From an uncultured Actinomycetes bacterium (lineage in GTDB: Bacteria; Actinomycetota; Actinomycetes; Nanopelagicales; Nanopelagicaceae): 10,296 nt of DNA. Position 1 is the first letter of the stretch. Each line of letters starts with the position of its first letter. The stretch spans positions 1-10,296 of the forward strand of contig CAILBF010000050.1 of assembly GCA_903832395.1 (NCBI GenBank), written 5' to 3'. The notes below the pieces were generated by a model. It searched no databases. It was not told the origin of the DNA and saw nothing but the letters and a program-made list of their open reading frames with translations. A program made the translations under genes and the position numbers. Shown piece by piece: positions 1-7,252 of this stretch.

Positions 1-1551
1 AATGGCCGCCCAACAGTCATCTTGGCTAAGACCATCAAGGGTTGGACTTTAGGCTCAACTTTCGAGGGCCGTAACTCAACGCACCAAATGAAGAAGATGA
101 GCCTTGAAGATATTATGCAATTCCGCGATACATTGCATTTAGATATTCCAGATGAGAAGTTAGATAAATATCTTCCTCCTTATTACAAACCTGCCGAAGA
201 CTCCGAGGAAGCAAAGTACATCGCTGAACGTCGTGCAGCTCTAGGTGGCTCAATTCCACGCAGACGTTCGATTTCGCGCCCACTGCCACAACCAGACGAT
301 TCAGTCTATGAATCGGTTAAACGCGGTTCCGGCCATCAAGAGATTGCAACGACTATGGCATTTGTTCGAATGCTAAAAGATCTCATTAAAGATCCAGGTC
401 TTGGTTCGCGAATTGTGCCAATTATTCCAGATGAGGCACGTACTTTTGGAATGGATTCACTCTTTCCAACGTTGAAGATCTACTCGCCAAATGGCCAGCA
501 ATACAAGGCCGTTGACCGTGAACTTATGTTGTCGTACAAAGAGTCAACATCTGGTGTGATCCTCCACGAAGGTATTAATGAGGCGGGTTCAGTTGCATCC
601 TTTACTGCAGTTGGATCTTCATACTCAACCCATGACGAACCAATGATTCCGATGTACATCTTCTATTCAATGTTTGGCTTCCAGCGCACCGGAGATGGTT
701 TCTGGGCGGCGGCAGATCAACTAGTACGCGGCTTTGTTATCGGTGCAACTGCAGGTCGTACCACTCTCAATGGCGAAGGTCTCCAGCATGAAGATGGACA
801 CTCCCATCTTTTGGCATCAACTAACCCGGCCGTGGTTGCATACGATCCAGCTTTCGCTTTCGAGCTCGGGCATATCGTCAAAGATGGACTTCGTCGTATG
901 TATGGTGAAAATAGTGAGAACATCTATTTCTACATCACCGTATATAACGAACCATACGTACATCCAGCCGAGCCTGAGAATCTAGATGTTGATGGATTGC
1001 TCAAGGGAATATATTTGTATTCACCTGCGGCCAATTCGCGCAAAAAGAGTGCGCAGATTTTGGCCTCTGGCGTTGGCGTTAACTGGGCCCTCAAAGCCCA
1101 AGAGCTCTTACGTCAAGATTGGGGCGTTGAAGCCTCAGTCTGGTCGGTCACGTCGTGGAATGAACTTCGACGTGATGGTTTGAAGACGGATCGTCATAAT
1201 CTGCTCAACCCAACTGATACTCGCCGTGCTTACGTTTCAACAAAACTCGATGGTCGCAATGGTCCAGTGATCGCTGTCAGTGATTACATGCGCGCAGTGC
1301 AAGATCAGATTGCGCCGTGGATCCAAGCCCCATTTATGTCACTCGGAACCGATGGTTTTGGGCTCTCCGATACTCGAGGCGCTCTGCGTCGACACTTCAA
1401 AGTCGATGCGCAATCTATTGCTGTTGCTACGCTGCAAGAGCTCGCAAAACTAGGCCAAGTCAAGCAAAGCGTTGTAAAGGCTGCGATGGATAAATATCGT
1501 ATTCACGATATATCGGCCGCCGATGCTGGAAATACCGAAGGTTCCGGTTGA
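1..1551 (+). CDS. aceE: Pyruvate dehydrogenase E1 component, homodimeric type (5'-truncated by the window edge)
   Basis: Thiamine-diphosphate enzyme that decarboxylates pyruvate and hands the acetyl group to the lipoyl domain of the E2 subunit in the cytoplasmic pyruvate dehydrogenase complex. The frame is open from base 1 (NGRPTVILAKTIKG...), matching the interior of E. coli AceE, so the TTG at 22 is not a start and roughly 370-390 N-terminal residues lie outside the window. The visible 516 residues align throughout with AceE. They include the His-containing inner loop (EGRNSTHQMKKM, His at visible residue 28), PDEARTFGM (about 143-151), SPNGQQY, the EGINE motif (Glu at about 190, equivalent to the Glu that activates the cofactor aminopyrimidine), GLQHEDGHSH (260-269) and GTDGFGLSDTR near the C-terminus. 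The C-terminus is at the usual place and I saw no frameshift. The TGA stop overlaps the glgE start (TTGA). Assignment is very secure. Confidence 0.97.
   Translation, partial: NGRPTVILAKTIKGWTLGSTFEGRNSTHQMKKMSLEDIMQFRDTLHLDIPDEKLDKYLPPYYKPAEDSEEAKYIAERRAALGGSIPRRRSISRPLPQPDDSVYESVKRGSGHQEIATTMAFVRMLKDLIKDPGLGSRIVPIIPDEARTFGMDSLFPTLKIYSPNGQQYKAVDRELMLSYKESTSGVILHEGINEAGSVASFTAVGSSYSTHDEPMIPMYIFYSMFGFQRTGDGFWAAADQLVRGFVIGATAGRTTLNGEGLQHEDGHSHLLASTNPAVVAYDPAFAFELGHIVKDGLRRMYGENSENIYFYITVYNEPYVHPAEPENLDVDGLLKGIYLYSPAANSRKKSAQILASGVGVNWALKAQELLRQDWGVEASVWSVTSWNELRRDGLKTDRHNLLNPTDTRRAYVSTKLDGRNGPVIAVSDYMRAVQDQIAPWIQAPFMSLGTDGFGLSDTRGALRRHFKVDAQSIAVATLQELAKLGQVKQSVVKAAMDKYRIHDISAADAGNTEGSG
1537..1541 (+). 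promoter_or_regulatory. Probable ribosome binding site for glgE
   Basis: GAAGG lies inside the last codons of aceE, 6 nt before the TTG at 1548. It supports TTG as the glgE start, since the frame has no nearby ATG or GTG that would keep the N-terminal strand. With the 4-nt stop/start overlap, re-initiation by ribosomes finishing aceE is also likely. Confidence 0.5.
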
Positions 1552-3284
1552 TCTCTAGAATTGCAATTAGCGACATCTCCCCCGCGATCTACTTCGGGGG
1601 AGAGTTTCTTCCCGTTAAAGCAGTTCCGAATGAGGTAATTACTGTTAGTGCTACAGCCGTCATTGAGGGCCACGAGAAATTAACTGCCGAAGTTGTTGTG
1701 CATAAAATGGATGGCAAGGTTCTCTCTCGCACACAAATGACCGAGAATTGGCCGGGCTCAAACCGATATGAAGCATCAATCACCGTTCCTAGCGAAGGTG
1801 ATTTTTTCTTTATAGTTGAAGCCGATTCAACATCACAATATCGCACAGTCTTAGGTTCAAGTGAGAAATATCCGATACGTGCAGATCGCGAACGCGCACT
1901 GGTGGGCTCTTGGTATGAGTTCTTTCCACGAAGTGAAGGCGCAGTTAAAGCCGCCGATGGAACAATTACGAGTGGAACATTTAAAAGTGCGAGCAAGCGA
2001 ATTCCAGCAGTTGCTGCAATGGGCTTTAATGTTTTGTATCTACCTCCTATTCATCCGATTGGTTTCTCCTTTCGTAAAGGTGCCAATAACTCATTAACAC
2101 CAACTGAGGGTGAACCTGGAGTCCCGTGGGCAATCGGTAGCGCACAAGGTGGGCACGATGCAATACACCCAGATTTAGGAACAATGGCCGATTTTGAAAA
2201 CTTTGTTGCAGTCGCCACAAAGAACGGTATTGAAATCGCTTTGGATTTAGCGCTGCAAACCTCTCCCGATCATCCATGGGTTACATCAAATCCTGAGTGG
2301 TTTAACAAGCGCGCCGATGGAACCATTGCTTACGCTGAAAATCCGCCTAAGAAATATCAAGACATCTATCCGTTAAATTTTGATGATGACTACGAGGGTT
2401 TGAGAGATGAAGTTCTGCGCATTATCCGTCTATGGGTTTCAAAAGGTGTAAAGATTTTTCGTGTAGACAATCCACACACTAAGCCCGTGCATTTTTGGCA
2501 AGACTTAATTGAAATCATCTACAGCGAGGCCCCAGATGTAATCTTCTTAGCCGAGGCATTTACTGCACCGGCCATGATGCATACGCTTGGAAAAGCCGGT
2601 TTTCACCAGTCTTATACGTACTTTACGTGGCGAACTAGCAAGAGCGAGTTAACTGATTATGGCCGTGAAGTCTCAAATCAAACGAGTGCATTCTTCCGTC
2701 CCAATTTCTGGGTTAATACCCCCGATATCAATCCTTTTCATTTACATAGCGGCAATCCGGCAGTCTTTGCCCAGCGCGCAGTGCTGGCATCCACACTTAC
2801 ACCCTCATGGGGAATGTATGCAGGCTACGAACTCTATGAACATCTCCCAGTAAAACCCGATGGTGAAGAATATATTCATTCGGAGAAGTATGAGATTAAG
2901 ATCCGCGACTGGGATGGTGCAGCTAAGAAGGGCTTAACTCTTGCTCCGTTTATCACTCAATTGAATGCCATTCGTGCTGCCAACCCAGCGTTACAACGCC
3001 TTCGGAACTTAGTTTTCCATACAACCGACTCTGAAGCGATTATTGCTTACTCAAAGCGCGAAGGTAAAAACCTGATTTTGATTGTTGTGAATCTAGATCC
3101 GAACTATGCTCAAGGAACAATTGTTCATTGGAATATGAAGGCACTAGGCCTGGATGGAACTAACTTCGAGGTCAAAGATTTACTTGATGGCTCAAATTTT
3201 AATTGGTCTCCGGACACTTACGTTTCATTAGATCCAACCCGCCCAATTGGCAAAGTTGCCCATATTTGCAAAGTTAAGATTTGA
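1548..3284 (+). CDS. glgE: Alpha-1,4-glucan:maltose-1-phosphate maltosyltransferase (GH13_3), lacking the usual domain S insert
   Basis: Transfers maltosyl units from alpha-maltose-1-phosphate to the non-reducing end of alpha-1,4-glucans, the polymerising step of the GlgE glycogen pathway. The 578-residue protein has an N-terminal beta-sandwich (about 1-115), GSWYEFFPRSEGA (120-132), a GH13 barrel, and a C-terminal beta domain (about 490-578). Catalytic residues are visible: nucleophile Asp307 (FRVDNPHTKP), acid/base Glu336 (FLAEAF) and Asp393 (NTPDI). NPPKKY (265-270) and Asn308 match the phosphate-binding residues of Streptomyces GlgE. All sit a constant 87 residues earlier than in the about 675-residue Streptomyces enzyme (numbering recalled, not aligned). 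The shortfall maps to residues about 93-110, where the helical domain S is normally inserted. The TTG start overlaps the aceE stop by 4 nt. GlgB follows directly. Family assignment is secure; effects of the missing domain on dimerisation are inferred. Confidence 0.96.
   Translation: MISRIAISDISPAIYFGGEFLPVKAVPNEVITVSATAVIEGHEKLTAEVVVHKMDGKVLSRTQMTENWPGSNRYEASITVPSEGDFFFIVEADSTSQYRTVLGSSEKYPIRADRERALVGSWYEFFPRSEGAVKAADGTITSGTFKSASKRIPAVAAMGFNVLYLPPIHPIGFSFRKGANNSLTPTEGEPGVPWAIGSAQGGHDAIHPDLGTMADFENFVAVATKNGIEIALDLALQTSPDHPWVTSNPEWFNKRADGTIAYAENPPKKYQDIYPLNFDDDYEGLRDEVLRIIRLWVSKGVKIFRVDNPHTKPVHFWQDLIEIIYSEAPDVIFLAEAFTAPAMMHTLGKAGFHQSYTYFTWRTSKSELTDYGREVSNQTSAFFRPNFWVNTPDINPFHLHSGNPAVFAQRAVLASTLTPSWGMYAGYELYEHLPVKPDGEEYIHSEKYEIKIRDWDGAAKKGLTLAPFITQLNAIRAANPALQRLRNLVFHTTDSEAIIAYSKREGKNLILIVVNLDPNYAQGTIVHWNMKALGLDGTNFEVKDLLDGSNFNWSPDTYVSLDPTRPIGKVAHICKVKI
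1576..1603 (+). other. Perfect 9-bp GC-rich stem-loop inside the 5' end of glgE
   Basis: TCTCCCCCG (1576-1584) is exactly complementary to CGGGGGAGA (1595-1603), with a 10-nt loop (1585-1594). It begins 28 nt after the first base of the glgE start codon and spans codons 10-19. Seven of nine pairs are G:C. No U-run follows directly, so it is not a canonical intrinsic terminator. It could be an mRNA-processing or stability element that uncouples glgE-glgB from aceE, a translation pause, or chance driven by the ISPAIYFGGE peptide. The structure is seen in the sequence; function is inferred. Confidence 0.5.
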
Positions 3285-3286
3285 CC

Positions 3287-5212
3287 ATGGCAGGTCTCTC
3301 AAAGTTTTTTAAGAAAAAGACGATTCAAGAAGTCAGTGCGGTTAGTTTCCTCAATCCGAATTCGACTTTGGGGGAGCTTGACCTTCACTTAATTTCCGAG
3401 GGTCGACATGAACAGTTATGGAAAGCACTTGGTGCCCATGTTCGACGCGACAGCGATGGCGTATTGTTGGGCACCGCATTTTCTGTCTGGGCACCTAACG
3501 CTCGCGCAGTTTCCTTAATCGGAGATCACAACTTTTGGGATAGAAATACTCACCAAATGATAAGAATTGCCGCAACTGGTATCTGGGAGATCTTTATCGC
3601 CGATATCGGACAAGGGATGAAATATAAATTTGCCGTTTGTGGCATAGATGGACATTGGGTTGATCACGCCGATCCTTTAGCCCGAGCGACCCAGATTCCG
3701 CCATTAACCGCCTCAATTATTGAGGAATCTGCCTATCTCTGGCAGGACGAGAACTGGATTACGGCGCGGAGAGAATTTATGCCCTGGCGAGCACCGGTGA
3801 GTGTTTATGAAGTTCATTTAGGTTCGTGGAAATTGGGTCTTACCTACTTAGAGTTGGCAACTGAGCTTGTAAATTACGTTAAGTCCCAAGGTTTCACGCA
3901 TGTTGAATTTATGCCAGTGACGGAGCATCCATACGGTCCATCATGGGGATATCAAGTCACATCTTTCTTTGCGCCAACATCACGTTTTGGATCTCCCGAT
4001 GAATTTAAGTTTCTAGTTGATGCCCTGCATGCCGCGGATATCGGAGTAATTCTCGATTGGGTTCCTGCTCACTTTCCTAAAGATGAATGGGCCTTAGCTA
4101 ACTTTGATGGAACTGCGCTTTACGAGCATTCCGACCCGCGCCTAGGTGAGCATCCAGACTGGGGAACGTTGATCTTTAATTTTGGAAGAAATGAAGTTCG
4201 AAATTTCTTAGTTGCAAGTGCTTTGTACTGGCTTACTGAGTTCCATATCGATGGTCTACGTGTCGATGCCGTTGCCTCCATGTTGTATCTAGATTATTCG
4301 CGCGAAGAAGGTCAGTGGCTTCCCAATAAAAACGGTGGCCGCGAAAACTTGGAGGCCGTTCAACTACTTCAAGAGGCGACATCGACGGCTTATAAAACCC
4401 ACCCCGGCATCATGATGATTGCCGAGGAATCTACGGCCTGGTCGGGAGTAACTCGACAGACATCATCGGGTGGACTTGGCTTTGGGTTTAAGTGGAACAT
4501 GGGCTGGATGCACGACACTCTCCAGTATTTACAGCATGATCCAATTCACCGTATTTATCACCATAACGAATTTACCTTCTCAATTCTCTATGCATGGAGT
4601 GAAAACTTTATGTTGCCGCTCTCTCATGATGAAGTGGTTCACGGTAAGGGCCAGTTAGTAAATAAATTCCCTGGCGATCGCTGGCAAAAATTAGCGACTT
4701 TACGTGCGCTTTATGGATATATGTGGGCTCACCCAGGCAAGAAACTTATTTTTATGGGAAGTGAGTTCGCTCAAAATGACGAGTGGAGTGAAAGCGCTGG
4801 CTTGCAGTGGTATTTAACCGAGTTCGAGGAACATATAGGTGTCCAAAAAACAGTTGCCGCACTTAACGCGCAGTATGTAGCCATCCCCGCACTGTGGCAG
4901 AAGGACACGTCCCCAGAGGGCTTTACATGGCTAGTAGGTAACGACGGTGCGGCAAATGTTTTAGCTTTTGCGCGCTGGGATGATGCAGGTTCACCTCTTG
5001 TTTGCGTTACTAATTTTTCTCCCATGCCACATGAGCGTTATCTACTCCCCTTTCCTACTACTGGTACGTGGCGCGAAGTTTTAAATACCGACGATCTAGC
5101 TTTTGGTGGAAGTGGCGTAACAAATTCTGAAATAACTTTAAATGATGGAGCTCATCTCATAGCTTCAATTTCAATCCCACCGTTAGCTACGGTCTGGTTT
5201 AAACGTTTTTAA
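3287..5212 (+). CDS. glgB: 1,4-alpha-glucan branching enzyme (GH13_9), short form without the N1 module
   Basis: Cuts alpha-1,4-glucan chains and re-attaches the fragment by alpha-1,6 links, creating glycogen branches. Counting from the ATG at 3287 (641 aa): a short basic leader (1-25), a stretch ending GRHEQLWKALGAH (39-51), a CBM48-type beta-sandwich (about 60-145, FSVWAPNA at 65-72), then the barrel. Catalytic residues are nucleophile Asp327 (GLRVDAV), acid/base Glu380 (MIAEEST) and Asp448 (LSHDEVVHGK). EHPYGPSWGYQ (213-223) is also typical. The C-terminal beta domain ends in ATVWFKRF. Actinobacterial and E. coli GlgB are usually about 730 aa with an extra N-terminal N1 module, absent here. 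The ATG lies 2 nt after the glgE stop; an in-frame TTG at 3281 overlapping that stop (TTGA) is an alternative, adding two residues. No strong Shine-Dalgarno sequence is visible, so translational coupling is likely. The 3' end overlaps the opposing MFS gene. Confidence 0.97.
   Translation: MAGLSKFFKKKTIQEVSAVSFLNPNSTLGELDLHLISEGRHEQLWKALGAHVRRDSDGVLLGTAFSVWAPNARAVSLIGDHNFWDRNTHQMIRIAATGIWEIFIADIGQGMKYKFAVCGIDGHWVDHADPLARATQIPPLTASIIEESAYLWQDENWITARREFMPWRAPVSVYEVHLGSWKLGLTYLELATELVNYVKSQGFTHVEFMPVTEHPYGPSWGYQVTSFFAPTSRFGSPDEFKFLVDALHAADIGVILDWVPAHFPKDEWALANFDGTALYEHSDPRLGEHPDWGTLIFNFGRNEVRNFLVASALYWLTEFHIDGLRVDAVASMLYLDYSREEGQWLPNKNGGRENLEAVQLLQEATSTAYKTHPGIMMIAEESTAWSGVTRQTSSGGLGFGFKWNMGWMHDTLQYLQHDPIHRIYHHNEFTFSILYAWSENFMLPLSHDEVVHGKGQLVNKFPGDRWQKLATLRALYGYMWAHPGKKLIFMGSEFAQNDEWSESAGLQWYLTEFEEHIGVQKTVAALNAQYVAIPALWQKDTSPEGFTWLVGNDGAANVLAFARWDDAGSPLVCVTNFSPMPHERYLLPFPTTGTWREVLNTDDLAFGGSGVTNSEITLNDGAHLIASISIPPLATVWFKRF
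5199..5212. other. 14-nt convergent overlap of the glgB and MFS 3' ends
   Basis: Both reading frames stop here: glgB with TAA at 5210-5212 on the plus strand, the MFS gene with TAA read from 5201 to 5199 on the minus strand. The overlap contains the 8-bp palindrome AAACGTTT (5201-5208). There is no space for a dedicated terminator between the two genes, so transcripts from both sides probably run into each other's coding sequence. Confidence 0.85.
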
Positions 5213-6383
5213 ATGCTTTGGCAAAAAATGGAACCGATAGAACGAAAAATACAGGAATAAGCAAGGCAATTGAAAGTGAAAATGCTTGCGCTGTCCAAGC
5301 AATTACTAAGCGCATAAGAAATACAGTCAAGTTATTGATTAAGGCCAACTGAGCGACGACAAAACTGGAAGGCGAGTCAGATCGAGAATTCGCTGCGTTC
5401 ATAACACTCGGTGCTAGAAATGATGATCCAAGTCGAGCCATTAGAAAACAAACGCTCAAGATCACCAAGGCTAGAGGCTTATTTCCTACTCCAATAATTC
5501 TAATAATAATAAGTCCGGACAAGAAAGATACTCCAGAAAATATCGATCCAACTTTTACTAAAAACCGAATCTGATATTTACCAAATAAGCGATGCACTGA
5601 TAGTCGCCCAATAATCATTGCAAAAGTAAAGAGAATATACGGAAGTGCGTTAAACCCGCCCTTTATGCCAATATCCTCTTTAAGGTAAATAGCTGACCAA
5701 TCCCCCACGCTGAACTCTAAGAGTCCAGCACAAAATAATGCTCCGGAAATAACTCCATCGATTTTAAGTCCCTTGAACAAATCAGAAGTTCGATATTCCG
5801 TCTCAACATTCTTATTGGGCTTCAATAAGTTTTCACCAATAGCAGTAACCATGAAAAGCATCAGAGTCAATACAACAAGGGCAAGTGAACAAACATGCCA
5901 ACTTAGAGAGATGCGATCAACAAAAAGTCCGGAAATAATAGCTGTGATAAGCGCTCCGCTACTCCAGAATCCACTCAACAGAGTTACTACGTGCCGTTTA
6001 GTCCGATCCTGAAAATTAAATCCTTGAGCATTAATTGAGACATGGAAAGCTGAAATTGCTGCGCCCTGGGCAAGATTGCATATCAAGAACACCAGTGGTG
6101 AATGCGTATTAGTTAGGAGAATGAGACTGCCAGTCATAAAAACGGCTGCAACTCGTAGAATTAACTTTGTTCCAAAAATGTGAACGAGCTGCCCAACAGT
6201 AAATAGCGATATAACTGCACCAATTGCCGAAACACTCATGAGGGAACCAAAAGCTCCATTTGAAAGACCTAGGTTAGCTTTGACCTCAGGAAATCGAGGA
6301 AGCCAAGACATTACCAAGAAGCCAAATAAGAAAAATAGCGCCTTTAAATAATTGAGTTCTTTATTAGCAACTGTGGTCTCCAT
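5199..6383 (-). CDS. MFS transporter, YbjJ-like; substrate unknown
   Basis: Inner-membrane major facilitator protein of 394 aa, the usual length for a 12-helix member. Hydrophobic segments are spread along the whole chain, with a hydrophilic central loop near 185-208. A relaxed motif A (GQLVHIFGTKLIL, about 64-76) follows helix 2. FHVSINAQG (about 113-121), SGFWSSGAL, and EFSVGDWSAIYLKEDIG (about 223-239) resemble the YbjJ group of MFS proteins; the substrate of that group is not established to my knowledge. The ATG at 6383 shares one base with the stop of the upstream thioredoxin/TPR gene (TGATG); a TTG at 6386 is the alternative start. No clear Shine-Dalgarno is visible, so expression probably depends on the upstream gene. 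Base composition differs from the neighbours: four sampled 60-base rows average 39% G+C against about 48% for five rows from other genes. This suggests later acquisition. Confidence 0.88.
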   Translation of the reverse strand: METTVANKELNYLKALFFLFGFLVMSWLPRFPEVKANLGLSNGAFGSLMSVSAIGAVISLFTVGQLVHIFGTKLILRVAAVFMTGSLILLTNTHSPLVFLICNLAQGAAISAFHVSINAQGFNFQDRTKRHVVTLLSGFWSSGALITAIISGLFVDRISLSWHVCSLALVVLTLMLFMVTAIGENLLKPNKNVETEYRTSDLFKGLKIDGVISGALFCAGLLEFSVGDWSAIYLKEDIGIKGGFNALPYILFTFAMIIGRLSVHRLFGKYQIRFLVKVGSIFSGVSFLSGLIIIRIIGVGNKPLALVILSVCFLMARLGSSFLAPSVMNAANSRSDSPSSFVVAQLALINNLTVFLMRLVIAWTAQAFSLSIALLIPVFFVLSVPFFAKAFKNV

Positions 6384-7243
6384 CAAAAAAGTGCATTCGC
6401 AAGCGCGCTGCGTGCCGATATTAACCTTGGATCTGTTGGATCTATTAAAGTAAATAACGTGAGCAAGTGTTCTCGTACTTTCGTGCGTTCATCCCCAGAG
6501 GTTTCTTTCACCAAGTGCAATAAGCGGTTAAAGGCTTCCTCTACCCCACCATTTACTATCTCCATGTCAGCCGCTTGCAACTGTGCCTTGATGTCTTTAG
6601 GGCTTTTGGCAGCTGCTTCTATGATGGTTTGCAATTCCATTCCATCAGTTCGAATCAATAACTGTGTTTGTGCCAGCCCTAACTTTGCAAAATTATCGGC
6701 TGGTTTGCGAGCGAGAAGTTTTTTGTATGCGGCCTCGGCAGTTTTAAAATCACCGGCTTCGAGTGCAATCATGGCTTCGTCTTCTTCAGGCTCGCTGATT
6801 TCAACTGGTGGAGCACCAATGCCTTGCTCTGAAGCCAGAGTTAAAACCTTTTCTATGACTAAGCGAATTTGGGCCTCAGGATAACTTTGCTCAAAGAGTG
6901 GAACCATCTGTTCGCCGATAAGTGCTACGGCGTAAGGAACATTTTTCGTTTGAAGGGCTTGTGCCACTTGAGGTTCGGCATCGACATCTAAACGAGCCAG
7001 CGCCCAACTTCCTTGGTAGCTCTTTTCTAATCCGCCGAGAACATTGACCATCTCCATTGATTCAGGTGATCTCACCGACCATGCAATAACAATGACGGGC
7101 TTCGCACTAGATAGCGGCAGAAAATCGGCGGTTAAATTTGCGGCCGTTACTTCTAAACCTGGCATTGGCCCAGCTGGTGCCGCTTTTGGTTTGCCGAGCG
7201 AGCTCAAATCTACGGCTTGTGCAAAATTAGGAGGGTTGCTCAC
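6383..7243 (-). CDS. Cysteine-free thioredoxin-fold protein with TPR region (YbbN/CnoX-like)
   Basis: Likely cytoplasmic co-chaperone-type protein of 286 aa from the GTG at 7243. An N-terminal tail with PPNFAQAVDLSSL, common in actinobacterial homologues, precedes a thioredoxin fold (about 30-140). The active-site position reads WSVRSPES (55-62) instead of WCxxC, while the cis-proline motif is kept (NVPYAVAL, Pro103). There is no cysteine anywhere in the protein, so it cannot do thiol redox chemistry. An acidic linker (EPEEDEA, about 151-157) leads to TPR helices (about 158-240) and a C-terminal segment like TPR_20 (LLTLFTLIDPTDP...ALANALF). E. coli YbbN/CnoX has the same architecture and acts as a holdase linked to GroEL/DnaK; that role is inferred here. 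The gene starts 9 nt after the DUF4032 stop and runs 1 nt into the MFS gene. A TTG at 7249 is an alternative start. Confidence 0.88.
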   Translation of the reverse strand: MSNPPNFAQAVDLSSLGKPKAAPAGPMPGLEVTAANLTADFLPLSSAKPVIVIAWSVRSPESMEMVNVLGGLEKSYQGSWALARLDVDAEPQVAQALQTKNVPYAVALIGEQMVPLFEQSYPEAQIRLVIEKVLTLASEQGIGAPPVEISEPEEDEAMIALEAGDFKTAEAAYKKLLARKPADNFAKLGLAQTQLLIRTDGMELQTIIEAAAKSPKDIKAQLQAADMEIVNGGVEEAFNRLLHLVKETSGDERTKVREHLLTLFTLIDPTDPRLISARSALANALF

Positions 7244-7252
7244 ACCCAAATC

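Noticed and set aside
22..24. TTG as the start codon of the first gene
   Set aside because: The frame is open to base 1 and the residues before it (NGRPTVI) continue the AceE alignment, so the gene is cut by the window edge.
1576..1603. Stem-loop near the glgE start as an intrinsic terminator of aceE
   Set aside because: No U-tract follows (the next bases are GTTTCTTCCCG) and it lies inside the downstream coding sequence.
1589..1996. 135-codon open frame on the minus strand inside glgE
   Set aside because: It is antisense to a well conserved enzyme, resembles no family I recognise, and has no plausible start context.
3370..3376. GGGGGAG in glgB repeating the 3' arm of the glgE stem-loop
   Set aside because: No complementary C-rich arm is nearby in glgB, so it is probably coincidence.
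6459..6884. 141-codon plus-strand frame opposite the thioredoxin/TPR gene
   Set aside because: Its serine- and cysteine-rich product has no recognisable domain and mirrors the codons of the real gene.
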